Part shown: piece by piece, positions 15,192 through 23,172 of the stretch
Position numbering within the stretch: position 1 is the first letter of the stretch
Layout: each line of letters begins with the position of its first letter
DNA from: Verrucomicrobiota bacterium
GTDB taxonomy: Bacteria; Verrucomicrobiota; Verrucomicrobiia; Verrucomicrobiales; V1-33
NCBI GenBank assembly: GCA_003402705.1
Contig: QQNF01000002.1
Location: 62,001 to 126,000 of the forward strand
Direction: 5' to 3'
DNA length: 64,000 nt
Notes under the pieces: generated by a model
Databases searched by the model: none
What the model was told of the DNA's origin: nothing
What the model saw: the letters and a program-made list of their open reading frames with translations, nothing else
Position numbers and translations under genes: made by a program

Positions 15192-16625
15192 TCAGCGGGG
15201 CAGGGGAGAGTTAGGGAACTGCTGATTGAAGAGGGTTTTGAAGGTATTTTCCCCGGTGACGGGGGCGTTTTCGTTGACGAGGGCGGGGAGGATGCTGGAC
15301 CACCATGAGTCGTAGGCGGCGGCGAGTTCCTTGACGACGTCTGGGTGGGAGGAGGCGACGTTGGATTGTTCGCCTGGGTCTGCGGAGAGGTCGAAGAGTT
15401 GCCAGCCGGGTGTTTTTGGGGCGGTGCTGACGATTTTCCAGCGGGAGTTGCGGATGGCGCAGTTGTGGAATTTGGAGTCGGCGGCTTTACCGCGGGGCCA
15501 GCGGCCGACGTGGGTGACGAGGGTACGGTCGGGCCATGGGGCGGCGGGGTTTTCGAGGAGCGGGACGAGCGAGCGGCCTTCGATTTGTTTTTGGGCGGCA
15601 GGGGAGAGTGGGGCGGCGGCGATGGCGGCGAGGGTGGGGAAGACGTCGAGGTGTGCGGCTGGTGCGGAGATGTCGGCGGGGGAGATGGTGCCGGGCCAGC
15701 GCCAGAAGGAGGCGGCGCGGACACCGCCCTGCCATGGGGAGCCCTTGGTGCCGCGGAGACCGCCGGAGTGGGTGGGGATGCCGGCGGTGCCGCCGTTGTC
15801 GTTCATGAAGAGGACGAGGGTATTGCGTTCGAGACTGCGGTCGGCGAGCCACTGGAGGAGACGGCCGGTGTTGTCGTCGATGTTGGCGATCATGCCGAAG
15901 AATTTGGCGGCTTGCGGGGGGACCTTGTCCTTGTAGCGAGCCTCGTCTTCGGGGCGGACGTGGAGCGGGCCGTGTGGGGCGTTGGTGGCGATGTGGGCGA
16001 AGAAGGGTTGGGAGGGAGGGATGGATTCCATCCACTGCATGGCGGTGGAGAAGAAGACATCGGTGCAGTAGCCGGAGGTTTTTTCGAAGGTGCCGTTGTG
16101 GAGGATGAAGGGGCTGAAGTAGGAATTGCCGGGGGCGTCGCCGCAGGAGCCGGGGTAGGATTGGCCGATGCCGCCGGCTCCGTGGAAGAAGGATTCGGAG
16201 TAGCCGCGTTTGGCGGGCCAGTAGTCGGGTTGGTCGCCGAGGTGCCATTTGCCGAAGATGCCTGTGGCGTAGCCTGCGGCTTTGAGGGAGTCGGCGAGCG
16301 TGACGGCGGATGGGGCGAGGCGTTCGCGTTCCTCGATGGTGTGGGTGATTCCGTTGCGGAATTCGTGGCGGCCGGTGAGGAGGGCGGAGCGGGTGGGGGC
16401 GCAGGTGGGGCTGACCTGGAAGTCGGTGAAGCGGGCGCCTTCGCGGTGGAGACGGTCGAGGTTAGGAGTTTTGAGGATGGGATTGCCGTGGCAGGAGAGG
16501 TCGGCCCAGCCCTGATCGTCGGTGATGATGAGGATGATGTTGGGGCGGCGGCCGGCGAGCGGGGTGGCTGCGGAGAGGGAGGCTGGGGCAGCGAGGAAGA
16601 GGACGAGGGAGAGGAGGCGCAGCAT
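15192..16625 (-). CDS. exported sulfatase (arylsulfatase A family)
   Basis: The 477-residue protein has a signal peptide (MLRLLSLVLFLAAPASLSA) and then PNIILIITDDQGWADLSCHG, with metal-binding Asp36-Asp37. The catalytic motif CAPTRSALLTGR has Cys75 in C-x-P-x-R, the site converted to formylglycine. Further motifs are GIFGKWHLG, PFFAHIATNAPHGPL, VLFMNDNGGT and SPWQGGVRAASFWRWPG. It probably removes sulfate esters from polysaccharides in the periplasm or outside the cell. It needs a formylglycine-generating enzyme, which is not in this window. The start at 16625 was chosen for the signal peptide; an earlier ATG would add 35 residues encoded within the 3' end of the HtrA-like gene. Confidence 0.95.
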   Translation of the reverse strand: MLRLLSLVLFLAAPASLSAATPLAGRRPNIILIITDDQGWADLSCHGNPILKTPNLDRLHREGARFTDFQVSPTCAPTRSALLTGRHEFRNGITHTIEERERLAPSAVTLADSLKAAGYATGIFGKWHLGDQPDYWPAKRGYSESFFHGAGGIGQSYPGSCGDAPGNSYFSPFILHNGTFEKTSGYCTDVFFSTAMQWMESIPPSQPFFAHIATNAPHGPLHVRPEDEARYKDKVPPQAAKFFGMIANIDDNTGRLLQWLADRSLERNTLVLFMNDNGGTAGIPTHSGGLRGTKGSPWQGGVRAASFWRWPGTISPADISAPAAHLDVFPTLAAIAAAPLSPAAQKQIEGRSLVPLLENPAAPWPDRTLVTHVGRWPRGKAADSKFHNCAIRNSRWKIVSTAPKTPGWQLFDLSADPGEQSNVASSHPDVVKELAAAYDSWWSSILPALVNENAPVTGENTFKTLFNQQFPNSPLPR

Positions 16626-16687
16626 GCCTTTAGAGTAGGCGGCAGGCGTGGGGGGGCGGGGGGCCGCAAACGCGGCATGGGGAAGGG

Positions 16688-17018
16688 TCAGGGGGGCGTG
16701 GTGGTGGCGGTGGGGAGGAAGGGGAGCCATGCGTCGCGCTCGCGGGGGCGGCCGACGACGAGGAACCCGCCGGAGGGTGCGAGTTGGGCCATGAGATTGT
16801 GGAATGATTCTGGGGAGGTGATGGGTTGGACGTTGCGATGGGAGCTGTCGCTGACGTGGAGGATGGCGTCGCCCTTGTGGATGGAGGAGGCTAGAGGTGA
16901 GGCTGGGTCGACGGAATCGACGTGGACGCCGATGAGTTCTTCGAGGCCGAGGAGATTGCGTTCGTAGCGGCGGAGGGGGCGGACGGAGAGGCCGAGGACG
17001 GAGAGGGGTTCGCCGGGG
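16688..17018 (-). pseudogene. out-of-frame second PDZ domain of the HtrA-like protease
   Basis: Downstream of base 17018 the PDZ2 domain is continuous in the frame one base away from the protease. It reads PGEPLSVLGLSVRPLRRYER, LGLEELIGVHVDSVDPASPL, ASSIHKGDAILHVSDSS, ITSPESFHNLMAQLAPSGGF and LVVGRP, ending at TGA 16688-16690. This is a well-formed HtrA PDZ domain. Adding one C to the four-C run at 17015-17018 (on the coding strand) restores one frame from 18168 to 16688. The break may be a sequencing or assembly error in a homopolymer, a real mutation, or recoding. Confidence 0.85.
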
Positions 17019-18168
17019 AGTCTTTGGGGAGGGCCTTGTCGAAGTCGGCGACGGGGAGGGAGGTTTTGATGATTTCGGTGCCGCGTCTGACGGTCATGGT
17101 GATGGTGCTGCCGACTGGGTGATTGCGGACGGCGCGGCGGTATTCGCCTGTGGAGGTGACGCGGAGATTGTCGAGGGCCTCGATGATGTCGTCTTTGCGG
17201 AGGCCAGCGGATTCTGCTGGTGAGAGGCGAGCGACGCCGCGGACGATGACGGCTTCGGGTTCTGCGCCGTGCTGGTAGTAGTTTTCGGGCCAGTCGTCGA
17301 CGGTGAGGCCGAGGTAGGTGCGTGGGCGGGATTTGTGGAGGAGCCGGTCGAGGGCGTCTGCGAGGTCGTTGGAGGGGATGGCGAGGCCGTAGCCTTCAGC
17401 GGAGGCGTCGTCGTCTGGTCCCATGAGTTTGCGGGTGACCATGCCGATGATGTCGCCGGAGAGACTGACGAGCGGGCCGCCGGAGTTGCCGGGGTTGATG
17501 GTGCAGGTGGTCTGGAGGTAGGTGGTGTAGGTGTCGCTGAGGCGGCGGTCGCGTTTACTGATGATGCCGTGGGTGACGGTTTCGCTGAGATTGAAGGGAC
17601 TGCCGAGGGCGAGGACCATGTGGCCGGCGCGGACCTTGTCGGAGTCGGCGAGGCGGAGGGGAGAGAAGACCTCGTTAGGGGAGGCTGGGGTGACTTTGAG
17701 GAGGGCGAAGTCGAGTTGGTCGTCCTTGTCGATGAGGGTAGCGGAGCGAGGGGATTCCTCGCCGTGGAGGGTGACTTTGAGGGAATCGAGCCCGCCTTCG
17801 ATGACGTGCCAGTTGGTGATGATGTGGCCTTCTGGGGTGACGATGGCTCCTGAGCCGACGCCTGGTTCGCGGGATTCTGCGGATTCGGAGACTGGGGGTT
17901 GGCCTGGGCGGAGCGTGCGTTCGGTGACGGGGATGGAGCGCTCGACGTGGATGCTGACGACGCCTGGGAGGACGGCCTGGACGACGGAGGCGAGTTCGTC
18001 GTTGAGGGCTGAGGCGACGGGGATGCGGTTGAGGTCGATGCGGGGCGGGGAGGAGGCGGCGTCTGGGGGAGGGTTGAGAGGGATCGAGCGGCCGCGCCAT
18101 GCGTAGCCGGCGGTGGCGGCGGCGAGGACCGCGGCGGCGGAGATCCACGGGCGTGCGGAGGGCGGCAT
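16891..18168 (-). CDS. HtrA/DegP-like serine protease, frameshifted before PDZ2
   Basis: The N-terminus has a hydrophobic anchor or signal (AAAVLAAATAGYAW). The trypsin-like domain has a complete triad: His121 in NWHVIEGG, Asp153 in LDFALLKV and Ser229 in NPGNSGGPLV. PDZ1 covers about 285-370 (LGLTVDDWPENYY, RLSPAESAGLRKDDIIEALD). After Ser384 the reading frame leaves the family pattern and becomes Ser/Pro/Ala-rich, while PDZ2 continues in another frame down to 16688. The full product would have about 494 residues. It is a periplasmic quality-control protease by family. The gene starts ten bases after the stop of the upstream secreted-protein gene, and the sulfatase starts 62 bases after the restored stop. 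Confidence 0.88.
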   Translation of the reverse strand: MPPSARPWISAAAVLAAATAGYAWRGRSIPLNPPPDAASSPPRIDLNRIPVASALNDELASVVQAVLPGVVSIHVERSIPVTERTLRPGQPPVSESAESREPGVGSGAIVTPEGHIITNWHVIEGGLDSLKVTLHGEESPRSATLIDKDDQLDFALLKVTPASPNEVFSPLRLADSDKVRAGHMVLALGSPFNLSETVTHGIISKRDRRLSDTYTTYLQTTCTINPGNSGGPLVSLSGDIIGMVTRKLMGPDDDASAEGYGLAIPSNDLADALDRLLHKSRPRTYLGLTVDDWPENYYQHGAEPEAVIVRGVARLSPAESAGLRKDDIIEALDNLRVTSTGEYRRAVRNHPVGSTITMTVRRGTEIIKTSLPVADFDKALPKDSPANPSPSSASPSAPSAATNAISSASKNSSASTSIPSTQPHL

Positions 18169-18178
18169 GGCTGGGGAG

Positions 18179-18679
18179 TCAGGGAGCGGGTGGGAGTTTT
18201 TCGATGCGGAGCCGGTTCATTTTGCTGGAGAAGCTGACATCGAGAGTGACGCCTTTGCCTGGTTTGAGGCTGGCGATCCATGCGATGTGGGCTGGGTCTG
18301 GGGTCCATTTACCGGAGGCATCGCGGGCGCCGCGGGCACCGATTTCGACGACGAGGGCGACGAGGGCCTCGGGTTGTGGGGCGGTGCTGGAGGGAGCGGG
18401 GACGGCCTTGGTGATTTTGATTTTGAAGGCTGAGGTCCGGTCGTTGATGGTTTCGACGATCCCGGAGACGGAGCCTGCGAAGCCTGCGGTTTCTGCGGGC
18501 ATGGAGCTGGCGGGCGCGGGAGGCGGGGGTGCTGCTGTGGGCGCGGGTGCTGCTGGGGGGGCAGGGGCGTCGGCGGGAGGGTTGGCAGCTGGGGTGTCGG
18601 CTGGAGGGTTGGCAGCGGAGGCGGAGCTGTGGAGGGCTGCGAGGGCTGGAGCCAGACGGAACAGGAGGCCGAGATTCAT
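18179..18679 (-). CDS. secreted Pro/Ala-rich protein of unknown function
   Basis: The 166-residue product begins MNLGLLFRLAPALAALHSSASA, a plausible signal peptide. Residues of about 24-62 are a Pro/Ala-rich low-complexity linker. The C-terminal 100 residues (GSVSGIVETINDRTSAFKIKITKAV, GKWTPDPAHIAWIASLKPGKGVTLDVSFSSKMNRLRIEKL, each in part) look like a small beta-rich domain; I do not recognise the family. It ends ten bases before the HtrA-like gene start, so the two are probably one transcript and the protein may act in the periplasm with the protease. Confidence 0.75.
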   Translation of the reverse strand: MNLGLLFRLAPALAALHSSASAANPPADTPAANPPADAPAPPAAPAPTAAPPPPAPASSMPAETAGFAGSVSGIVETINDRTSAFKIKITKAVPAPSSTAPQPEALVALVVEIGARGARDASGKWTPDPAHIAWIASLKPGKGVTLDVSFSSKMNRLRIEKLPPAP

Positions 18680-18771
18680 GGCGGGGTGGTCATTCCGGAG
18701 AGAGGTGAGGTGGACAGAGCGCGAGGGGAGCAGGGAGTGCGGAAGACATTCCGCCGCGAGCGCGTAGGGGG

Positions 18772-19536
18772 TTATCCTCTGGCGACGGTGAGGACGGCGA
18801 CGGTTTGGGCGGCGCCTTTGTGTTTGAGGATGGCGGCGCAGGCGTTGGCGGTGGAGCCTGTGGTGAGGACATCGTCGATGAGGAGGATGGGTCTGCCGGT
18901 GGTGTGGCGGGCGGCGCGCCAGCGGAGGTCGAAGGCGGATTTGAGATTGAGGAGACGGTCTTCGCGGCGGAGGGCGGCCTGGGTGGAGGTGTAGCGGAGG
19001 CGGCGGAGGGCGTTGACGACGGGGAGGCCGGAGAGGGAGCTGAGGGAGTTGGCGAGTTCAGCGGACTGGTTGAATTCGCGTTCGCGGAGGCGGCGAGGGT
19101 GAAGGGGGACGGGGACGAGGATCCAGTCCTTGCGGGCGGCGATGCGAGGGTCGTTGAGGGCGTTGAGGAGGAGAGAGGCTAGGGGGAGGCGGAGGGCGAT
19201 GCGGCGGCCGTACTTGAAGTGGTGGATGGCGGCGCGGATGGGGCCGCGGCTCATGAAGGCGGCGACGGCGAAGGCGTAGTGCTGGGGTTGGCCCATGCAG
19301 TTGGGGCAGGTGAAGTCGTCGGCGATGGCGCCGGTGAATGGTTCGCAGCAGATGGCGCAGAACGGGCTGGTGATGGGGGAGAGGGAAGCGGAGCAGTCAT
19401 GGCAGAAGCGGGATTGAGCGAGGTTGGCGTCGAGCGGGGAGTCGCAGGCGGCGCAGTGGGCAGGCCAGACGAGATTGAGGGCGGCCATGTGCCATGGGGA
19501 CCAGAGGCCGGGGGCTGACAGGAGGCGGGAGGACAT
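18772..19536 (-). CDS. comF: ComF-family phosphoribosyltransferase-like protein
   Basis: The 254-residue protein has the ComF layout: an N-terminal zinc-ribbon region (CAACDSPLD, RFCHDC, CAICCEPF, CPNC) and a C-terminal type I phosphoribosyltransferase domain with the PRPP-binding motif ILLIDDVLTTGST. YTSTQAALRREDRLLNLKSAF is the typical ComF segment RxTxxQxxLxxxxRxxNxxxAF. In naturally competent bacteria ComF is a cytoplasmic factor for single-stranded DNA uptake; elsewhere its role is unclear. It starts one base after the stop of the ferredoxin gene (TGA, C, ATG), indicating tight coupling. A second ATG 16 codons in is an alternative start. Confidence 0.93.
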   Translation of the reverse strand: MSSRLLSAPGLWSPWHMAALNLVWPAHCAACDSPLDANLAQSRFCHDCSASLSPITSPFCAICCEPFTGAIADDFTCPNCMGQPQHYAFAVAAFMSRGPIRAAIHHFKYGRRIALRLPLASLLLNALNDPRIAARKDWILVPVPLHPRRLREREFNQSAELANSLSSLSGLPVVNALRRLRYTSTQAALRREDRLLNLKSAFDLRWRAARHTTGRPILLIDDVLTTGSTANACAAILKHKGAAQTVAVLTVARG

Positions 19537-19537
19537 G

Positions 19538-19915
19538 TCAGGGAGGGTTGGGAGGCGGGAGCGGGTGATTAGCGAAGAGGTACTCTGCGACGGGGGTGCC
19601 GCCGATGAGGTGTTCTGTGAGGATGCGTTCGAGGACGGCTGGGGAGCAGCTATGGTACCATGTGCCGTCGGGGTAAACGACGGCGATGGGGCCGTGGGTG
19701 CAGATGCGGAGGCAGTTGGCCTTGGTGCGGTAGACGGAGGGTGCGGGGCCGCCGGAGAGGCCGAGTTCGGCGAGACGGCGTTTGAGGAAGTCCCATGAGG
19801 CGAGACTGTCGTCGCGGGAGCAGCATTTGGCTTCTGACTGATCGGCGCAGAGGAAGAGGTGTCGGCGGCAGGATGGGATGCCGAGGGAGGCGGCGATGGA
19901 GGCTGGGTCCTGCAT
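19538..19915 (-). CDS. thioredoxin-like [2Fe-2S] ferredoxin (COG3411 type)
   Basis: The 125-residue protein has the cysteine set of thioredoxin-fold ferredoxins: Cys23 in HLFLCADQ, Cys31/Cys32 in AKCCS, and Cys68 and Cys72 in [12 protein letters not shown], followed by [11 protein letters not shown]. These residues bind a [2Fe-2S] cluster; the redox partner is unknown. It has no signal peptide and should be cytoplasmic. The ATG at 19915 was chosen because it lies 17 bases after the pseudopilin stop and gives a normal family length; the longer in-frame extension upstream overlaps the pseudopilin gene. It is sandwiched between the pseudopilin gene and comF. Confidence 0.88.
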   Translation of the reverse strand: MQDPASIAASLGIPSCRRHLFLCADQSEAKCCSRDDSLASWDFLKRRLAELGLSGGPAPSVYRTKANCLRICTHGPIAVVYPDGTWYHSCSPAVLERILTEHLIGGTPVAEYLFANHPLPPPNPP

Positions 19916-19932
19916 GGCGGCGCGGGCGGGTG

Positions 19933-20511
19933 TTATTTGCGTTTCATGTTGCTGAAGATGACCTCTTTTTCGATGCGTTCGCCGCCTGGCATGAGTTTGG
20001 CCTGACCGTCGCCGTGGAAGTCCGAGCGTTCGACGGCCCATGGCTGGCCTGGGTAGCGGTAGGGTTCGTACTCGCCGGCGGGGATCTGATCGGGGATGTA
20101 GCTGGGGTCTTTGAGGCCAGCGGTGATGCCCATTTGTTCCTGGGCTTCGCCTTTTTTCTCTTTTTTCTTCATGCGGAGTTCTGCGGGGCAGAACCATGAA
20201 TTGACGTCCATGCCGTAGGGTTTCATGGTTTCCATCCACCAATCCCAGAGTTGGTCTTCGGAGACCTCGACATTGTCATCGTCGGTGCCGGGCTCCTGAG
20301 GCCACTCGTGTTTATCTACGATGTGGTTATTGAGGGCGGTGCCGAGGTTTCTGAGCCGCTGCATGCAGGCGAGGGAATCGGCGCGGGTGATCCATTTGGA
20401 GTAGCTGGCCCATGCGACGAGGGTGAGGATCATGACCAGAACCATTACCAGCATGATCTCAATGAGAGTGAGGGCGCGGCGGTAACGGGGTGCGGATGGC
20501 TTTGGGGTCAT
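19933..20511 (-). CDS. type II secretion / type IV pilus-like pseudopilin
   Basis: The 192-residue protein has a prepilin N-terminus: [22 protein letters not shown]. Cleavage would occur before LTLIE, with Ala in place of the usual Gly at -1, and the key Glu5 present. The membrane helix continues to about residue 35. The head domain contains [49 protein letters not shown] and ends in an uncommon basic KRK tail. It fits the prepilin-like proteins abundant in Verrucomicrobiota, which often occur outside a complete secretion operon. It is the first gene of a probable operon with the ferredoxin and comF genes. Confidence 0.85.
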   Translation of the reverse strand: MTPKPSAPRYRRALTLIEIMLVMVLVMILTLVAWASYSKWITRADSLACMQRLRNLGTALNNHIVDKHEWPQEPGTDDDNVEVSEDQLWDWWMETMKPYGMDVNSWFCPAELRMKKKEKKGEAQEQMGITAGLKDPSYIPDQIPAGEYEPYRYPGQPWAVERSDFHGDGQAKLMPGGERIEKEVIFSNMKRK

Positions 20512-20596
20512 GCAGTCGGGCTGGCTTGGACAGGGAGGGTGAATATATGCTGCCGGGGGATCCGGTAAAGGAGCATTAGAGGCGGCGGGGGCCTTG

Positions 20597-20637
20597 TGAA
20601 AAGGAAAGCCGCCGTCGGGTGGACCCGGCGGCGGCTG
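20597..20637 (-). terminator. Rho-independent terminator after the discoidin-like lipoprotein gene
   Basis: A 13-bp stem with one mismatch pairs GCCGCCGTCGGGT (20608-20620) with ACCCGGCGGCGGC (20623-20635). On the minus strand it is followed by CTTTCCTTTTC. It lies 26 bases downstream of the lipoprotein stop at 20661 and ends the run of genes from 23742 to 20661. Confidence 0.85.
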
Positions 20638-20660
20638 AGAGGGGATGGGCAGGTGGCGGA

Positions 20661-21581
20661 TTACTTGCCGTAGACTTCTGCTTCGATGTACTGGTTCATG
20701 TCATCGATGTTGCGGCCATTGGACCAGAAGCGGACGTAGCGGGCTTTGATGCCTTTGACTGGCATGGCGCGGCCGTTGTTGGTTTCGACCCATGACTGGT
20801 CCTGGCCGACGCCGAATTCGGCGGAGTTGTCGAAGTCGTTGTTGAAGACGGTGGTGGCGTTTTTCATTTCGGGGTCGTCGGAGACTTGGACGATGACGTC
20901 CTTGTAGATGACGGCCTGTTTGTGGAAGTGCCAGAGCCAGACGAGCCAGATTTCCTTGGATTCGCCGAGGTCGATCTGGACCCAGTGTTTACCGGGCATG
21001 AGGTCGGCGAAGAAGCCGTCGTCGCCTTCCTTGTCGCCATCGGTGATGAGTTTGAGGGATTCGGCGTCGCCGGAGGGGAGCGGGGCTGGGTCGCTGGAGG
21101 TGACTGGTTTGCCCTTGGAGAGAAGGACGACGCCTTCTGGGGTCTGGACTTCGAGGGTTGGTTTGCCGCTCTTGTCGAGGTTGGGGGGAGGGTTGCTGTC
21201 CGGGAGCGGGGTGCCTGCGAAGAGCGGTTTAGGCATCACCGGTTTGATGGTGATGGCTGGGCCGGATGGGGCTGGTGAGGGCGCTGGGGCCGGGGTGGCT
21301 TCCGGGGCAGGCGCTGGAGTTGGAGTTGGCGCTGGCGCGGGAGTTGGAGTTGGCGCGGGAGTTGGAGTTGGGTCTGGAGCCTTGGGAGTTGGAGCCGGGG
21401 CAACTGCCGGTGTGGCTGGTGCCGTGGTCGTGCCGTAGATTGAGGGAGAGGCGGTTGCGCCGCCGGAGGAGGCGGAGGAGAGCGGGGCGAGGCCTGGGGC
21501 GGATTTGTCGCAGGCGGCGAGGGTGGCGAGAGCGACCGCGGAGAGGGCGGTGGCTGCGCGGGAAAGCGTCGATTTTTTCAT
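20661..21581 (-). CDS. lipoprotein with Pro-Thr-Ala linker and F5/8-type C (discoidin-like) domain
   Basis: The 306-residue protein has a lipobox (ATLAAC) after an MKKSTLSRAATALSAVALATL signal, so Cys24 is probably lipidated. Residues of about 55-105 are PTPAP repeats, likely a wall-spanning or surface linker. The C-terminal 150 residues (LKLITDGDKEGDDGFF, GKHWVQIDLGESKEIWLVWLWHF, VIVQVSDDPEMKNATTVFNN, ARYVRFWSNGRNI, each in part) match discoidin domains, which bind carbohydrate. It probably anchors or recognises polysaccharide at the cell surface. The start lies 30 bases after the stop of the Gfo/Idh oxidoreductase gene, suggesting one transcript. Confidence 0.87.
   Translation of the reverse strand: MKKSTLSRAATALSAVALATLAACDKSAPGLAPLSSASSGGATASPSIYGTTTAPATPAVAPAPTPKAPDPTPTPAPTPTPAPAPTPTPAPAPEATPAPAPSPAPSGPAITIKPVMPKPLFAGTPLPDSNPPPNLDKSGKPTLEVQTPEGVVLLSKGKPVTSSDPAPLPSGDAESLKLITDGDKEGDDGFFADLMPGKHWVQIDLGESKEIWLVWLWHFHKQAVIYKDVIVQVSDDPEMKNATTVFNNDFDNSAEFGVGQDQSWVETNNGRAMPVKGIKARYVRFWSNGRNIDDMNQYIEAEVYGK
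21313..21375. repeat. in-gene tandem repeat encoding PTPAP linker
   Basis: About three imperfect 18-bp units of the type GCGGGAGTTGGAGTTGGC run through this stretch on the plus strand. They encode the Thr/Pro/Ala linker of the lipoprotein. The near-identity of the units suggests recent slippage or recombination. Confidence 0.75.
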
Positions 21582-21611
21582 GGGTGGGAAGCGTGATGAA
21601 GCGGCCTTGGG

Positions 21612-23087
21612 TCAGGCGACTGTGAAGTCCTCGGGTTTGAAGTCGATGCGTTTGGCCTGGGAGACGGCATCATTGATGGCGAGGACGGCGCGGCAGCATT
21701 TGTAGGCTTCTTCGACGGGGCAAGCGAGGTCGGTTTGGGGGCCGGCGGCGCGGACCACGTCGAAGAAGTTTTCGAGGTGGTGCTGGTGTGGAGGTTTTTC
21801 GTCGAGTTCCTTGGGGAGGGCCGGGAGTTCGTAGGGATCGGCGGGGATGGAGACGCGGACGTCCTGAACGCCTTCTTTTTCGAGCCACGGGTCTGGACGG
21901 TTCCAGAGTTTGGGGCGTTCCCAGAACTTGTTGTAGACGGTGGCTGGGGGTTTGCGGAGGAAGCCTTGTTTGGCGAGGGTTTCCCATGCACCGACCTTGT
22001 CTTCGGTGGTGTCTTTTTCGCGGTAGACCTGATTGTAGACGGGCTGTTCCGAGATGACGATGGTGCCTTCGACGCCCATGATTTTCTCGTAGTAATTCTG
22101 GGAGCCGTTGGTGGTGAGGACTTGGTAGACGACGCGGACGAGGCCGAATTCCGGGGTATCGTAGTCGTAGATGAGGATGGCGTTATCGAGGTGTTCGTAG
22201 CTGAACTTGGTGCCGTCCGGGAGGTCGCGGTTTTTGTAGTAGTCGAGGCCGCCGGCGGCGGTGAGGGACTTCGGGGTGGTGCCGAGGATCCAGTTGAAGA
22301 TATCGATCTGGTGGGCGCCGAGGTCGGAGATGGGGCCGCCGCCGTATTTTTTGAACCAGCGCCAGTTGGCGAATTCGAAGAGATTGGCGTAGCCGGCCTT
22401 TTTGAATTTTTCGACTTCGGCGGCACCGACCTTGGGGAGGAGCGGGTTTTTGACCGAGCGGTTCCACTGACCGTAGAGGTGGGTGACCTGGCCGAGGAGG
22501 CGTTTTTCGCGGAGCAGCTGGTCGCGCATGAAGCGGTAGCGCGGGTTGCTGCGGCGCTGGTGGCCGATCTGGAGGAGCTTGCCGGTCTGGCGTTGGGCTT
22601 TGACCATGTCGGCGGCAGCCTCGATGGAATTGGACATCATTTTCTCGCAGTAGACGTGTTTGCCTGCTTCGAGGGCCTGGCGGGAGTAGGAGGCGTGGAG
22701 CCAGTCTGGGGTGGCGATGAGGACGGCGTCGACCTCTTTGACCTTGGCGAGCATTTCGGACATTTCGGCGAAGTCCTGAGTGCCGATCTTGCCTGCGGGG
22801 TCGATGGAGCGTTTGGCGGAGATGCGTTTCTGGTCCCAGAGGTCGCAGACGGCGGCGAAGCGGACGCCGGGGATGCGGACGGTGGAGGCGGTGAGAGCGG
22901 CCATGCCCTGCTGGCCGCAGCCGACGAGGGCGATATTGATGGCGGCGGAGTCTTCCTTGCCTGCGGCGCGAGCGGCGATGCGGCTGTAGCTGAGGGCGGA
23001 AGCTGTGATGGTGGAATTCCGGAGGAATTTGCGGCGTGTGAGGTCGCTTTGGAGACGGCTGGTCGCTGGTGTGGCGTTGGTGTTCAT
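21612..23087 (-). CDS. Tat-exported Gfo/Idh/MocA-family oxidoreductase
   Basis: The 491-residue protein has a twin-arginine signal (TRRKFLRNSTITASALSYS) and a Rossmann domain beginning INIALVGCGQQGMAAL. The Gfo/Idh motif EAGKHVYCEKMMSNS contains the E-K pair used in cofactor binding, and GGGPISDLGAHQIDIFNWILG is the usual catalytic-region motif. It probably binds NAD(P) and oxidises a sugar or polyol in the periplasm, a layout very common in PVC bacteria. Tat export implies folding with cofactor first. The ATG at 23087 was preferred to one 14 codons upstream because it gives a compact n-region for the Tat signal. It sits between the DoxX and lipoprotein genes on one strand. Confidence 0.93.
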   Translation of the reverse strand: MNTNATPATSRLQSDLTRRKFLRNSTITASALSYSRIAARAAGKEDSAAINIALVGCGQQGMAALTASTVRIPGVRFAAVCDLWDQKRISAKRSIDPAGKIGTQDFAEMSEMLAKVKEVDAVLIATPDWLHASYSRQALEAGKHVYCEKMMSNSIEAAADMVKAQRQTGKLLQIGHQRRSNPRYRFMRDQLLREKRLLGQVTHLYGQWNRSVKNPLLPKVGAAEVEKFKKAGYANLFEFANWRWFKKYGGGPISDLGAHQIDIFNWILGTTPKSLTAAGGLDYYKNRDLPDGTKFSYEHLDNAILIYDYDTPEFGLVRVVYQVLTTNGSQNYYEKIMGVEGTIVISEQPVYNQVYREKDTTEDKVGAWETLAKQGFLRKPPATVYNKFWERPKLWNRPDPWLEKEGVQDVRVSIPADPYELPALPKELDEKPPHQHHLENFFDVVRAAGPQTDLACPVEEAYKCCRAVLAINDAVSQAKRIDFKPEDFTVA

Positions 23088-23172
23088 GGGCACAGGTGCG
23101 GGCGTTGGGTGGATTGACGGGTGTGGCAATGACCCGACGCGGCGCGCGGAGCCGCGGACGGAGAGTGTGGGA

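Noticed and set aside
16891-17018. Ser/Pro/Ala-rich C-terminus of the HtrA-like protein as a real linker
   Set aside because: The same bases in the neighbouring frame encode a clean PDZ domain, so the Ser/Pro-rich reading is the frameshifted shadow.
21735-23117. Long plus-strand frame opposite the Gfo/Idh oxidoreductase
   Set aside because: The minus-strand gene has clear Rossmann and Gfo/Idh motifs and a Tat signal; the plus-strand frame has only Gly/Val/Glu-rich sequence.
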